Source of the DNA: Stenotrophomonas rhizophila
Lineage (GTDB): Bacteria; Pseudomonadota; Gammaproteobacteria; Xanthomonadales; Xanthomonadaceae
DNA length: 64,000 bases
Assembly (NCBI RefSeq): GCF_001704155.1
Contig: NZ_CP016294.1
Location: forward strand, 3,531,501 to 3,595,500
Direction: 5' to 3'
Shown one piece after another: positions 18,434 to 25,524 of this stretch; the stretch's first letter is position 1, and each line of letters begins with the position of its first letter. Under the pieces are notes generated by a model that ran no database searches, had not been told where the DNA came from, and worked only from the letters and a program-made list of their open reading frames with translations. The position numbers and the translations under genes were made by a program.

Positions 18434-21082
18434 ATGTACCGCGTCTCCCGCTACCGCCCGTTGCTGTTGACCCTGCTGGTCATGGTGGGCGGTACGCTCC
18501 TGGCTGGCCTGGTTGCCGGCCGCTATGCCCAGCAGCGCGCCCTCGCAGCCGAAAGCAGCCAGGTGCGCCGCCAGCTGGACCTGTACGCGCAGACGCTGCA
18601 GCAGCGCATCGATCGCTTCCGTACCCTGCCCCAGCTGCTGGCGCTGGACCCGGAACTGCTGCAGGCGGTGAGCAACCCGCTCGATGACGCCGAGCGCCAC
18701 CGGCTCAACCTGAAACTGCAGCAGGCCAACAACGTCACCCGCGCCTCCACCCTGACCCTGATCGACCGCCACGGCGTAGCGGTGGCTGCCAGCAACTGGG
18801 ACCAGCCCACCACGAACGTGGGTGAGGACTACAGCTACCGGCCCTACTTCCAGCAGGCCATGACCAAGGGCACCGGGCGCTTCTACGGCATCGGCATGAC
18901 CACGGCGGTGCCGGGCTACTTCCTGTCACAGGCGATCCTCGACCACGAGGGCGATGTGCTGGGTGTCATCGCCATCAAGATCGAGCTGCGGGCGCTGGAG
19001 CAGGAATGGCTGCAGAGCACCGACATCGTGATGGCCAGCGATGCGCATGACGTGGTGTTCCTGGCCAACGGCGATGCATGGCGCTACCGCCTGCTGCGCC
19101 CGCTCTCCCCGGCCGAGCGCAAGGAGATGCTGGCCACCCGCCAGTACGCCGACCGCTCGCTGCAGCCGCTGCAGGCGCGCACGCTGGATGTGTTGGCCGA
19201 TGGCGGGCGCATGGTGCGGCTGGAGCAGCCCTCGCTGCCGCGCCCCATGCTGTGGCAGACCTACGTGCTGGATGACCCGCAGTGGAAGCTGCACCTGCTG
19301 CACGATGCCGGCGCCAGCGCCGCCGTGGGCCGCAGTACCGCGCTGGCCGCCGGCGGCATCTGGCTGGCGCTGTGCTTCCTGGCGCTGTTCGTCCAGCAGC
19401 GCCGGCGCCTGGCCTCGCACCGGCAGCGCAGCCGGCTGGAACTGGAGGCGGTGCTGCAGCAGCACGCACAGGAACTGCGCACCGCGCAGGATGGCGTGCT
19501 GCAGGCCGCCCAGCAGGCCGACAGCGGGCTCAGCCGCAGCTTGGCGCACCTGCCGCAGGGCGTGGTGGTGATCGACAGCGAGCAGCGGTTGGTGGCGTGG
19601 AATGCGCGTTACCTGGAACTGTTCCGGTTCCCGCCGGACCTGATCCGGGTGGGTGTGCCCATTGCCGAGGCGTTTCGCTACAACGCCCGCCGCGGCCTGC
19701 TCGGCCCGGGACCGATTGACGAGGCCATCGAGCGTCGCCTGAACCACCTGCGCAGCGGCCGGCCGCACATGCGCGAGAGCGAGAAGGACGACGGCACGGT
19801 GCTGGAGATTCGTGGCAACCCGCTGCCCGATGGCGGCTTCGTCACCAGCTACGCCGATATCACCGCCTACAAGAACACCGCACGTGAGCTGCGCTCGCTC
19901 GCCGATGCGCTGGAACACCGCGTGGCCGAGCGCACCCGCGACCTGGACGAGGCGCGGCGTGAGGCCGAGCGCGCCAACCGCTACAAGACCCGCTTCGTGG
20001 CCTCGGCCGTGCATGACCTGCTGCAGCCGCTCAATGCGGCGCGCATGTTCGTCTCGGTGCTGCGCGGCAAGCTGAGTGGCGATGCGCGCGAGCTGAGCGA
20101 GCATGTGGATGCTGCACTGGCCGCGCAGGATTCCATCCTCAACAGCCTGCTGGATATCTCGCGGCTGGAATCGGGCACGCTGCAGACCCATGTGCGTGCG
20201 TTTGCGCTGTCGCCACTGCTGGAAACACTGGCGCGTGAGTTTGGGATTGCCGCCAAGGCGCGTGGGCTGCGGCTGGACTGGGTGGATACCCGTGCGGTGG
20301 TAGTGAGCGATGAGGCGCTGCTGCGTCGCATCCTGCAGAATTTCCTCTCCAACGCACTGCGCTATACGCCGCGTGGGCGGGTGCTGATCGGGTGCCGCCG
20401 GGTGGGCGACCAGCTACGCATTGAGGTGCATGACCAGGGCCCGGGTATTCCGGAGAGCCTGCAGGGCGAGATCTTCGAGGAATTCCGGCGGCTGGATGAT
20501 GGCGTGGACCAGGAGCGCGGGGCCGGGCTGGGCCTGGCGATCGTGGAGCGCATCGGGCGGCTGCTGGGGCACCGCATCAGCCTACGCTCCACACTGGGCA
20601 GCGGCAGCGTGTTCGCCGTGACCGTGCCGCTGGGCAGCGCCGATGCGATACCGGCGCCCGCCCCTGCCCCGGCGGTGTCGGCGGATTCGGGCGATGACAG
20701 CCCACTGCGGCAGTGCCGGGTGTGGAGCATTGATGATGACCCGCGTGTCTGTGCGGCTACCCGCGCCCTGCTGGAACGCTGGGGCTGCCGGGTGGAGCTG
20801 GCCGATGGCCCGCATGCCGCGCTGGAGATTGCCTCTGCATTGAACGTGCCGCAGCTGGTGCTGCTGGACGTACGCATGGGCCAGTGGCATGGGCCGGACC
20901 TGTACGAGCAGCTGTGCGAGCTGTGGCGGGCACGGCCACCGGTGATTCTGGTTACTGCTGAACGCGATGATGCGTTGAAGGCGCAGGCGGCGGAGAACGG
21001 CTGGGGCTTCCTGTCCAAGCCGGTTCGCCCGCCGGCCCTTCGGGCGCTGATGACGCAGTTGCTGGTGCGCCACCGGGCGTAA
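18434..21082 (+). CDS. Hybrid sensor histidine kinase with periplasmic CACHE-like domain
   Basis: Membrane sensor of 882 aa. TM1 (about 9-29) and a second helix (about 300-320) enclose a DctB-like periplasmic sensing domain (SYRPYFQQAMTKGTGRFYGIG). Then come a coiled linker, a PAS domain (about 375-490), a HisKA H-box with phospho-acceptor His527 (AVHDLLQPLNAARMF), an ATPase domain (ILQNFLSNALRYTPRG, DQGPGIP, GAGLGLAIVERIG) and a receiver with Asp812 (LLLDVRMG). The receiver's other acidic residues (IDDDPR) and Lys (LSKPVRPP) are intact. Following dctA and a porin, it may sense carboxylates (inference). The LuxR-type regulator at 23.7-24.3 kb is the natural partner but is separated by a 2.6-kb accessory patch. 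Confidence 0.92.
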   Translation: MYRVSRYRPLLLTLLVMVGGTLLAGLVAGRYAQQRALAAESSQVRRQLDLYAQTLQQRIDRFRTLPQLLALDPELLQAVSNPLDDAERHRLNLKLQQANNVTRASTLTLIDRHGVAVAASNWDQPTTNVGEDYSYRPYFQQAMTKGTGRFYGIGMTTAVPGYFLSQAILDHEGDVLGVIAIKIELRALEQEWLQSTDIVMASDAHDVVFLANGDAWRYRLLRPLSPAERKEMLATRQYADRSLQPLQARTLDVLADGGRMVRLEQPSLPRPMLWQTYVLDDPQWKLHLLHDAGASAAVGRSTALAAGGIWLALCFLALFVQQRRRLASHRQRSRLELEAVLQQHAQELRTAQDGVLQAAQQADSGLSRSLAHLPQGVVVIDSEQRLVAWNARYLELFRFPPDLIRVGVPIAEAFRYNARRGLLGPGPIDEAIERRLNHLRSGRPHMRESEKDDGTVLEIRGNPLPDGGFVTSYADITAYKNTARELRSLADALEHRVAERTRDLDEARREAERANRYKTRFVASAVHDLLQPLNAARMFVSVLRGKLSGDARELSEHVDAALAAQDSILNSLLDISRLESGTLQTHVRAFALSPLLETLAREFGIAAKARGLRLDWVDTRAVVVSDEALLRRILQNFLSNALRYTPRGRVLIGCRRVGDQLRIEVHDQGPGIPESLQGEIFEEFRRLDDGVDQERGAGLGLAIVERIGRLLGHRISLRSTLGSGSVFAVTVPLGSADAIPAPAPAPAVSADSGDDSPLRQCRVWSIDDDPRVCAATRALLERWGCRVELADGPHAALEIASALNVPQLVLLDVRMGQWHGPDLYEQLCELWRARPPVILVTAERDDALKAQAAENGWGFLSKPVRPPALRALMTQLLVRHRA

Positions 21083-21108
21083 ACCGGTGTGCACCTCACC
21101 GGCGCGAG

Positions 21109-21186
21109 ATGCTGCTCTTCGTTGATGGTCATGCCATTACCGAACGCTCGGGCATGCTCGGCGGTCGATTGGGATGCGACCCTACC
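21109..21186 (+). repeat. Dispersed repeat, copy 1
   Basis: First of three copies of an element whose 60-bp core (21127-21186) starts GGTCATGCC and ends GATGCGACCCTACC. It matches the core of copy 2 at 51 of 60 positions, and its last 29 bases are identical to those of copy 3. The end CGACCCTACCG (21177-21187) is the inverted complement of CGGTAGGGTCG at 21206-21216. Confidence 0.8.
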
Positions 21187-21206
21187 GGGATCCGCCCGGC
21201 TGCTTC

Positions 21207-21235
21207 GGTAGGGTCGGACCCCGGTCGACTGCACG
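21207..21235 (+). repeat. GTAG repeat, copy A
   Basis: GGTAGGGTCG followed by a variable centre and ending GACTGCACG, 29 nt. A second copy of the same length lies at 22021-22049. It begins with the GTAG tetranucleotide seen in Stenotrophomonas REP elements. Confidence 0.6.
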
Positions 21236-21276
21236 TAACGCTGCTACGTGCGACGAACGCATGACCTCCGAACGGA

Positions 21277-21354
21277 ATGCGCTTCTTCGCCGACGGTCAT
21301 GCCGTTACCGAACGTTCGAACGGCGTCGGCGGTCGATCGGGATGCGACCCTACC
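21277..21354 (+). repeat. Dispersed repeat, copy 2
   Basis: Core at 21295-21354, the same 60-bp length as the other two copies; conserved head GGTCATGCCGTTACCGAACG and tail GGGATGCGACCCTACC with a variable middle. It ends about 30 nt past the stop of the SymE-like gene, which is on the opposite strand. Confidence 0.8.
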
Positions 21355-21385
21355 GGGCGCACCCCGCGATACCGGACCAATCCCG

Positions 21386-21721
21386 TTACTCCGACGCCTT
21401 TTCGGTTGTCGTATCGGCCAGCCGTCGGCTCTTCTTCGGAGCGTGGTCCAGATACCGATACGGCACCGGGATCGGCGTCTCATCCAACGTCAGCGTGATG
21501 CGCTTGTGCTCCACTTCAACCATGACGCGACTGCCTACCGGCAGCTCAAACCGTTCCATCCACATGCCGCGCAGTACCAGGCAGGGAATGCGACCACCGT
21601 CAGGGAGCGCATGACCGCCGGGATGTGAGAAGGACCCGACACGCAGGCTCTCCGGCACATGCATGCCGATGCGGGTTTGGGGCTGTTCGTTGGAATGCAG
21701 ATCCGAATTTGAACGACGCAT
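21386..21721 (-). CDS. SymE-family (AbrB-fold) toxin-like protein
   Basis: 111-aa protein whose central part, RIPCLVLRGMWMERFELPVGSRVMVEVEHKRITLTL (split here as RIPCLVLRGMWMERF and LPVGSRVMVEVEHKRITL), fits the SymE toxin domain. In E. coli SymE is an SOS-induced protein held down by the antisense RNA SymR and affects RNA and nucleoid state. The start at 21721 is fixed by a perfect GGAGGT 5 nt upstream. N-terminal 40 and C-terminal 20 residues are not conserved family sequence as far as I can tell. It lies alone in a repeat-rich patch. A structured leader upstream suggests RNA-level control. Whether it is toxic is unknown. Confidence 0.75.
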   Translation of the reverse strand: MRRSNSDLHSNEQPQTRIGMHVPESLRVGSFSHPGGHALPDGGRIPCLVLRGMWMERFELPVGSRVMVEVEHKRITLTLDETPIPVPYRYLDHAPKKSRRLADTTTEKASE

Positions 21722-21726
21722 TTGCC

Positions 21727-21844
21727 ACCTCCAAGGAAGTCTCCCTCGCCGGAATGGCGAGGGAGTCGGGAGGTTGAAATCCGCTCAGCAACACACGGCG
21801 CGACGTATTCCCACGAGGGTGTTCTATTTCGCCACCCTCCCGAC
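21727..21844 (-). promoter_or_regulatory. Structured leader of the SymE-like gene, possible RNA switch
   Basis: On the minus strand the leader contains a perfect 10-bp hairpin (21741-21750 with 21756-21765), a 7-bp hairpin (21815-21821 with 21833-21839), a 9-bp long-range pair (21836-21844 with 21765-21773), and a 6-nt ACCTCC (21774-21769) complementary to the Shine-Dalgarno GGAGGT (21732-21727). The last two pairings use the same bases and exclude each other, so the ribosome site could be open or closed. A convergent antisense RNA could also arise here. Confidence 0.45.
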
Positions 21845-21919
21845 AAAAGGCACGTCAACGTTCAGTTACTGAGGAGATTTCAAGCTCCGAGGCAACACCA
21901 TGCACCATGCAGCGCGCAA

Positions 21920-21965
21920 AGTTAAATTGCTTGTTTTGAATGATATTCGAGTATTGATAGGCGCA
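21920..21965. promoter_or_regulatory. AT-rich segment with palindrome, candidate promoter region
   Basis: An unusually AT-rich block inside GC-rich DNA contains the palindrome GAATGATATTC (21938-21948) and promoter-like words (TTGTTT, TATTGA). It could drive the SymE-like gene leftward or an antisense/rightward transcript. Not resolvable by eye. Confidence 0.3.
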
Positions 21966-22020
21966 CACTTTGGCTCGTCGCAATCAGCGCGGAAAGGCAT
22001 ACTATTCGCGCAGAAGCCGA

Positions 22021-22049
22021 GGTAGGGTCGCGCACCTGCCGACTGCACG
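22021..22049 (+). repeat. GTAG repeat, copy B
   Basis: Same head GGTAGGGTCG and tail GACTGCACG, and same 29-nt length, as the copy at 21207-21235. Confidence 0.6.
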
Positions 22050-22165
22050 GACGGATGAGCGGCGCGACGAAGGCATGCCCCATCCGGAAGACGCAGCTTC
22101 GGCGAGGTTGATACCGACACCGCGCTACCGTGCAGGGTCAACGGTCGATTGGCAGGAGAGATGAG

Positions 22166-22681
22166 ATGAATCGAATTCAGGCATCTACCATCATCTACCT
22201 CGGAGCCATCGCATCCACGCTGGTGGTCCTGTTCGTGCTGATGTTCGACAGATTTACCTACTACGACTACGAGATCACGCAGTGCGCGGCTGGCGATGCG
22301 ACGTTGCATGTAAGGCTCACCGGCTCCTACGACCCGAGCAGACCACGTACCCGCGCGTCCCCCTATAACCTTTTTATCGAGGTTTCCGGCGTCGACGACA
22401 AGCACGCTATTACCAGCGTCTCCGTAAGACCAGCGTCGCCTGGCCTGTCGCAGATGTTTCCTTCCATGGAGCGATTTGAGGGAGGAGGATCTGGCGCAAG
22501 CGACATGTCTTTTCGCCTTCTTTCAACCGGGCTCCCGCTCGGGTACGACGACCAGTTGATTGAGGGAACGATTATGGGAGAATTGCCCGGCGAACAACCT
22601 AGACGCTTTTCCTGCCTGGTCAGGCGGGACCTCCATAGCGAGTGGCGTGCGCCGTGGATGGATGCCTTCATGAGTGTCTAG
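22166..22681 (+). CDS. Hypothetical membrane-anchored protein
   Basis: 171-aa protein that I do not recognise. The ATG at 22166 is supported by AGGAGAG 5 nt upstream. One N-terminal hydrophobic helix (about 8-28, IIYLGAIASTLVVLFVLMF) is followed by about 145 residues that would lie in the periplasm. Two cysteines (TQCAAGD near 38, FSCLVRRD near 151) could form a disulfide. The composition is richer in A/T than the flanking genes and codon choice is less GC-biased, suggesting acquired DNA. It has no operon partner on its strand. An immunity or surface role is possible but not shown. Confidence 0.65.
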   Translation: MNRIQASTIIYLGAIASTLVVLFVLMFDRFTYYDYEITQCAAGDATLHVRLTGSYDPSRPRTRASPYNLFIEVSGVDDKHAITSVSVRPASPGLSQMFPSMERFEGGGSGASDMSFRLLSTGLPLGYDDQLIEGTIMGELPGEQPRRFSCLVRRDLHSEWRAPWMDAFMSV

Positions 22682-23119
22682 GCGCGGCGGGACTCCCTCG
22701 CACTACACGGAACACGTGGGAAGAAGGTCAGTGTTTCTGGCGTTCCGATGGATCAATTGGCTACTGACAGAAGGCCGAGGGAGCCCCCCCCGGTTGCATT
22801 GGGTGGCATGAGAACTGCAGTTCTCGTGTGCCAACGTCGAGGCACCCATCGGCCACAGAGCTGGCATTCTCAACAAAGAACGCCGACTTCTCGGCGGCGG
22901 CGGCGCCGCCCGAGATCATCAAGCCGGCAAGGATCGCCCAGCCAGCAGGCGATGTGCGCTAATTCTTATATCTCATGTCGCACGAAATCACAGTTCCCAA
23001 ATCGATCTTCGTCAGCTCGATGACGTATCTGCGGGAACGTACGTCCTGTCGTGGTCTCTACGTAGTGGATGTTTCCGCTCATATTCCTACGCCTTTAACG
23101 ATGCGCTTTAAGGTTCCAG
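22682..23119. other. Gene-free stretch in the accessory patch
   Basis: 438 bp without a supportable gene. It holds a run of eight C (22784-22791), a perfect 16-bp palindrome (22810-22825) and a short open frame (22768-22962) with protein-like composition at its end but no start or ribosome site. It may be a decayed gene. Confidence 0.45.
22810..22825. repeat. Perfect 16-bp palindrome
   Basis: GAGAACTGCAGTTCTC is its own reverse complement with no spacer, as expected for a binding site of a dimeric protein or a mobility-related site. No gene start is within 100 bp. Confidence 0.5.
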
Positions 23120-23144
23120 CTACTCACCCGTTGGCGCATCGTTA
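23096..23144. repeat. 11-bp inverted repeat around the 3' end of the 122-aa gene
   Basis: TAACGATGCGC (23096-23106) and GCGCATCGTTA (23134-23144) are perfect complements with a 27-nt loop that contains the stop codon of the gene at 23120-23488. No T-run follows. It may end or protect the transcript. Confidence 0.5.
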
Positions 23145-23488
23145 TGCCTGACGCCAATGAACTTCTTCGCAGCCCCCCTAACTTCACCCCAAGCCGGATG
23201 ACAGAGCCCTTCAAACCCTTCTCCCTGGAATACGGCTTCGGGCAGCGCATTCACTAAAGAAACCATTTCTTCAAGCGCGACGCGGACCCGCTCTGAGATC
23301 CCTTGCCACTGTAAAAGTGCTTGTCCTGCGAGCAGCTCCTGCCGCAATTCCCACGCTGCCGCGCTGATCTCCCCCATGTCCAGATAGGCGCGTTCAGGCC
23401 CGCCGGCTACGCTTAGCACGGCGGCATCGAGATAGAAGAGGCAATTTTTCATCGACTCTTCGAGGCTAATCTGCTCCGCATTCTCCAC
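23120..23488 (-). CDS. Hypothetical protein
   Basis: 122-aa soluble, mainly alpha-helical and acidic protein (for example AAWELRQELLAGQALLQWQG and RVRVALEEMVSLVNALPEAV) that I do not recognise. I chose the GTG at 23488 because AGAGGA lies 8 nt upstream; an in-frame TTG 10 codons earlier is the alternative. The stop codon sits in the loop of an 11-bp inverted repeat (23096-23106 with 23134-23144). Size and acidity resemble small immunity proteins, but no toxin gene is adjacent, so this is only a thought. It may be a cargo gene of the repeat-rich patch. Confidence 0.6.
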   Translation of the reverse strand: MENAEQISLEESMKNCLFYLDAAVLSVAGGPERAYLDMGEISAAAWELRQELLAGQALLQWQGISERVRVALEEMVSLVNALPEAVFQGEGFEGLCHPAWGEVRGAAKKFIGVRHNDAPTGE

Positions 23489-23568
23489 AGGACTCTTCCT
23501 CTTCTCGTCGTATCTCAAGGGTGTGGCATGGTTTGGCTCGTCCTTGAGATTCTCGCGACCTGAGGTAA

Positions 23569-23646
23569 GAGCGCGTCTTCGGTTTGGGTCATGCCGTTAT
23601 CGTGATGATGGGCCGTATCGGCGGTCGATTGGGATGCGACCCTACC
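23569..23646 (+). repeat. Dispersed repeat, copy 3
   Basis: Core at 23587-23646, 60 bp like copies 1 and 2. Its last 29 bases are identical to copy 1, while the head past GGTCATGCCGTTA diverges. It marks the right edge of the accessory patch, 48 nt before the end of the response-regulator gene. Confidence 0.8.
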
Positions 23647-23693
23647 TGTTGGGGCAACGCTTGGTTTGCACCGCGTTGCCACACACGCCGGGC

Positions 23694-24347
23694 CTAGGTG
23701 AGGTCTGCGCCTGCGTCGCCTTCTGGTTCAAGGGCCTTTACCAGTACCGCTGCCTGGGTGCGGCTGACACACTCGAGCTTTTTCAGGATGGCGGTTACGT
23801 GGACTTTTACGGTGTTCTCAGCAAGCCCCAGTTCGTAGGCGATCTGCTTGTTGAGCAGGCCATCGGCGAGGCACAGGAGCACGCGGAATTGCTGGGGGGT
23901 CAGCTGGGCCAGGCGGGCTGCGAGCAATGCGTCGGATTCGCTGCGCTCTGCTGCCATCGCCGGGAACCAGAGGCCGCCGTCGAGTACTGCTGCGACGGCC
24001 TGGCCGATGGTTTCGGCCGGGGCGGATTTGGGGATGAAGCCGGCGGCGCCGAACTGCTGGGCACGGCGGATGACACGTGGGTGGTCGTTGGAGGAGACGA
24101 TGACCACCGGGATGTCCGGGTGGGAGCCACGTACGTGCAGGAGTGAGGAGAAGCCCCGGGCGCCGGGCATGGTCAGATCCAGCAGGACCAGCTCGATTTC
24201 CGGGTGCTGGTTGAGGGCTACTTCCAGGGCTTGGGCGCTGGCCACCTCGATGACCTGGACCGCTGGGAGAGCCTGGCGTAGGGAGTGGACGACGGCGGCG
24301 CGGAGTAGCGGGTGGTCGTCGGCTACGAGGATGGTGGTTTCGCTCAT
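23694..24347 (-). CDS. NarL/LuxR-type response regulator
   Basis: 217-aa DNA-binding response regulator. Receiver domain about 1-120 with the acidic pair in VADDHPLL, phospho-acceptor Asp57 (LVLLDLTMPG) and Lys in IPKSAPAETI. The LuxR helix-turn-helix lies about 145-205 with LTPQQFRVLLCLADGLLNKQIAYELGLAENTVKVH (ends LLNKQIAYELGLAENTVKVH). The start at 24347 gives the canonical MSETTILVADD opening. It is the likely partner of the hybrid kinase ending at 21082, which lies on the opposite strand beyond the accessory patch; no kinase is directly next to it. Confidence 0.93.
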   Translation of the reverse strand: MSETTILVADDHPLLRAAVVHSLRQALPAVQVIEVASAQALEVALNQHPEIELVLLDLTMPGARGFSSLLHVRGSHPDIPVVIVSSNDHPRVIRRAQQFGAAGFIPKSAPAETIGQAVAAVLDGGLWFPAMAAERSESDALLAARLAQLTPQQFRVLLCLADGLLNKQIAYELGLAENTVKVHVTAILKKLECVSRTQAAVLVKALEPEGDAGADLT

Positions 24348-24385
24348 GGGGGGATTGTAGGGGGGAATTTTGGATCCCGCGAAGA

Positions 24386-24443
24386 GCGGACACGCATGGG
24401 TGGGGTTGCCACCCAGCGGTAGGGGTACGCCATGCGTGTCCGC
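24386..24443. repeat. 14-bp inverted repeat between regulator and binding-protein genes
   Basis: GCGGACACGCATGG (24386-24399) and CCATGCGTGTCCGC (24430-24443) are perfect complements around a 30-nt loop with nested short pairings and a GGTAGGGGTACG segment. No T-run is present. It lies downstream of the leftward operon ending at 24484 and may protect or end that mRNA. It resembles a two-part REP. Confidence 0.6.
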
Positions 24444-24483
24444 GCGGAAAGAAGCGCAACCCGTGCACCCCACGTGGTTCCGT

Positions 24484-25524
24484 TCAGCGCGGCTGGGTAC
24501 TGCCCTTCCAGGCGTCGAGGAACTGGCGGCGTTTCAGGGCATCCAGGTAGACCAGCAGGCCCGGGCCCAGCAGGATCGGGCGGTAGCTGCGGCCGGGGGC
24601 GCGGCCGCGCTGGGTGGGGACGATCGACATCAGGCGCGCTTCGCGGGAGAGCACCTGCTGGCCGCGGGGGGATAGCAGGTAGTCGAGGAAGCGACGGGCT
24701 TCTGCTGCGTTCTGGGCCGTGCGCGGGATGACGGCGGTGCGCAGGACAACGAGGGTGTAGTCCTCGGGCTCGACGATGCCCAGTGGAGCGCCGGCGTCGA
24801 TGCGGGCCTGGGCGTAGGAGCCCAGTACGTTGTAGACCAGCGAGAGCTGGCCGCTGCTTACGCGGTCCAGCAGTACACCGGTGCGTTCTTCGAGCTGTAC
24901 CTGGTTGTCGCCCAGCGCGCCGAGCAGCGCGCCGGCCATGCTGCCGCGCTGGCCGTCCTGGGTGGCCAGCAGGTAGCCGACGCTGCTGCGCTCCACGTCG
25001 TAGGTGCCAACCTTGCCGGCCAGCGGGGCGTCCGGGGCGCGCAGCAGTTCGAGCAGCTGGCGGCGGGTTTTCGGGACGCGGGCCGCTGGCAGGGTACGGG
25101 TGTTGTAGACCATCGCCACCGGTTCGTAGCTGATACCGAATGCTTCATGCCGCCATTGCGCCCACGCGGGCAGTGCGTCGGTCTGCGGCGAGCGGTGTGG
25201 CAAGGCGTGGCCGTCGTTGACCAGCTTGGCCTGCAGGTCCATGCCGCTGCTGATCAGCATGTCCGGGCCGGTGGGGCTGTGGCGCTGGCGCAGGTACTGG
25301 GCGTACATGTCCTGGGTGATGACGTCTTCGTAGACGATCTCGGTGCCGGGGTGCAGGCGCTGGTAATCGGTGATGACGGTGGCGAACACTTCGATGTCGG
25401 TGGAGCCGTGGATGCGCAGCTCGGCCGTGGCGGTGCCCTTGGCCGGGAAGCGCTGCACATCGCCAGGGGCGGCGAACGCCGGCCCTGCCGCCAGCAGCAA
25501 CAACAGGAACACGGTGCGCATCAT
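24484..25524 (-). CDS. Periplasmic extracellular solute-binding protein (type 2 fold)
   Basis: 346-aa exported binding protein with signal peptide MMRTVFLLLLLAAGPAFA. The mature part has the iron(III)/polyamine-type SBP pattern (LRIHGSTDIEVFATVITDY, EIVYEDVITQDMY, FLDYLLSPRGQQVLS). No ABC permease or ATPase gene is near. Instead its ATG overlaps the stop of the sensor-kinase gene (ATGA), so it is the third gene of a regulator-kinase-binding protein operon. This suggests a ligand-presenting part of the sensor rather than a transporter subunit, as known for some Tct/Bct-type systems. The ligand is unknown; tricarboxylates fit the divergent transporter genes. Confidence 0.85.
   Translation of the reverse strand: MMRTVFLLLLLAAGPAFAAPGDVQRFPAKGTATAELRIHGSTDIEVFATVITDYQRLHPGTEIVYEDVITQDMYAQYLRQRHSPTGPDMLISSGMDLQAKLVNDGHALPHRSPQTDALPAWAQWRHEAFGISYEPVAMVYNTRTLPAARVPKTRRQLLELLRAPDAPLAGKVGTYDVERSSVGYLLATQDGQRGSMAGALLGALGDNQVQLEERTGVLLDRVSSGQLSLVYNVLGSYAQARIDAGAPLGIVEPEDYTLVVLRTAVIPRTAQNAAEARRFLDYLLSPRGQQVLSREARLMSIVPTQRGRAPGRSYRPILLGPGLLVYLDALKRRQFLDAWKGSTQPR

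Noticed and set aside
22748..23023. 91-codon plus-strand frame in the gene-free stretch
   Set aside because: Arg/Ser-rich low-complexity translation, no ribosome site; another frame over the same DNA looks no better. Treated as non-coding.
23092..23148. Integron attC-like site
   Set aside because: The borders do not fit the RYYYAAC and GTTRRRY core sites, the arms pair without the expected bulge, and no integrase gene is in the window. Kept only as an inverted repeat.
21083..23693. Insertion sequence or prophage remnant
   Set aside because: No transposase, integrase or phage gene and no target-site duplication could be seen. Only repeats and orphan genes are supported.
24484..25524. Binding protein as part of an iron ABC importer
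   Set aside because: No permease or ATPase gene is adjacent and the gene is coupled to a sensor kinase, so a sensory role is preferred.
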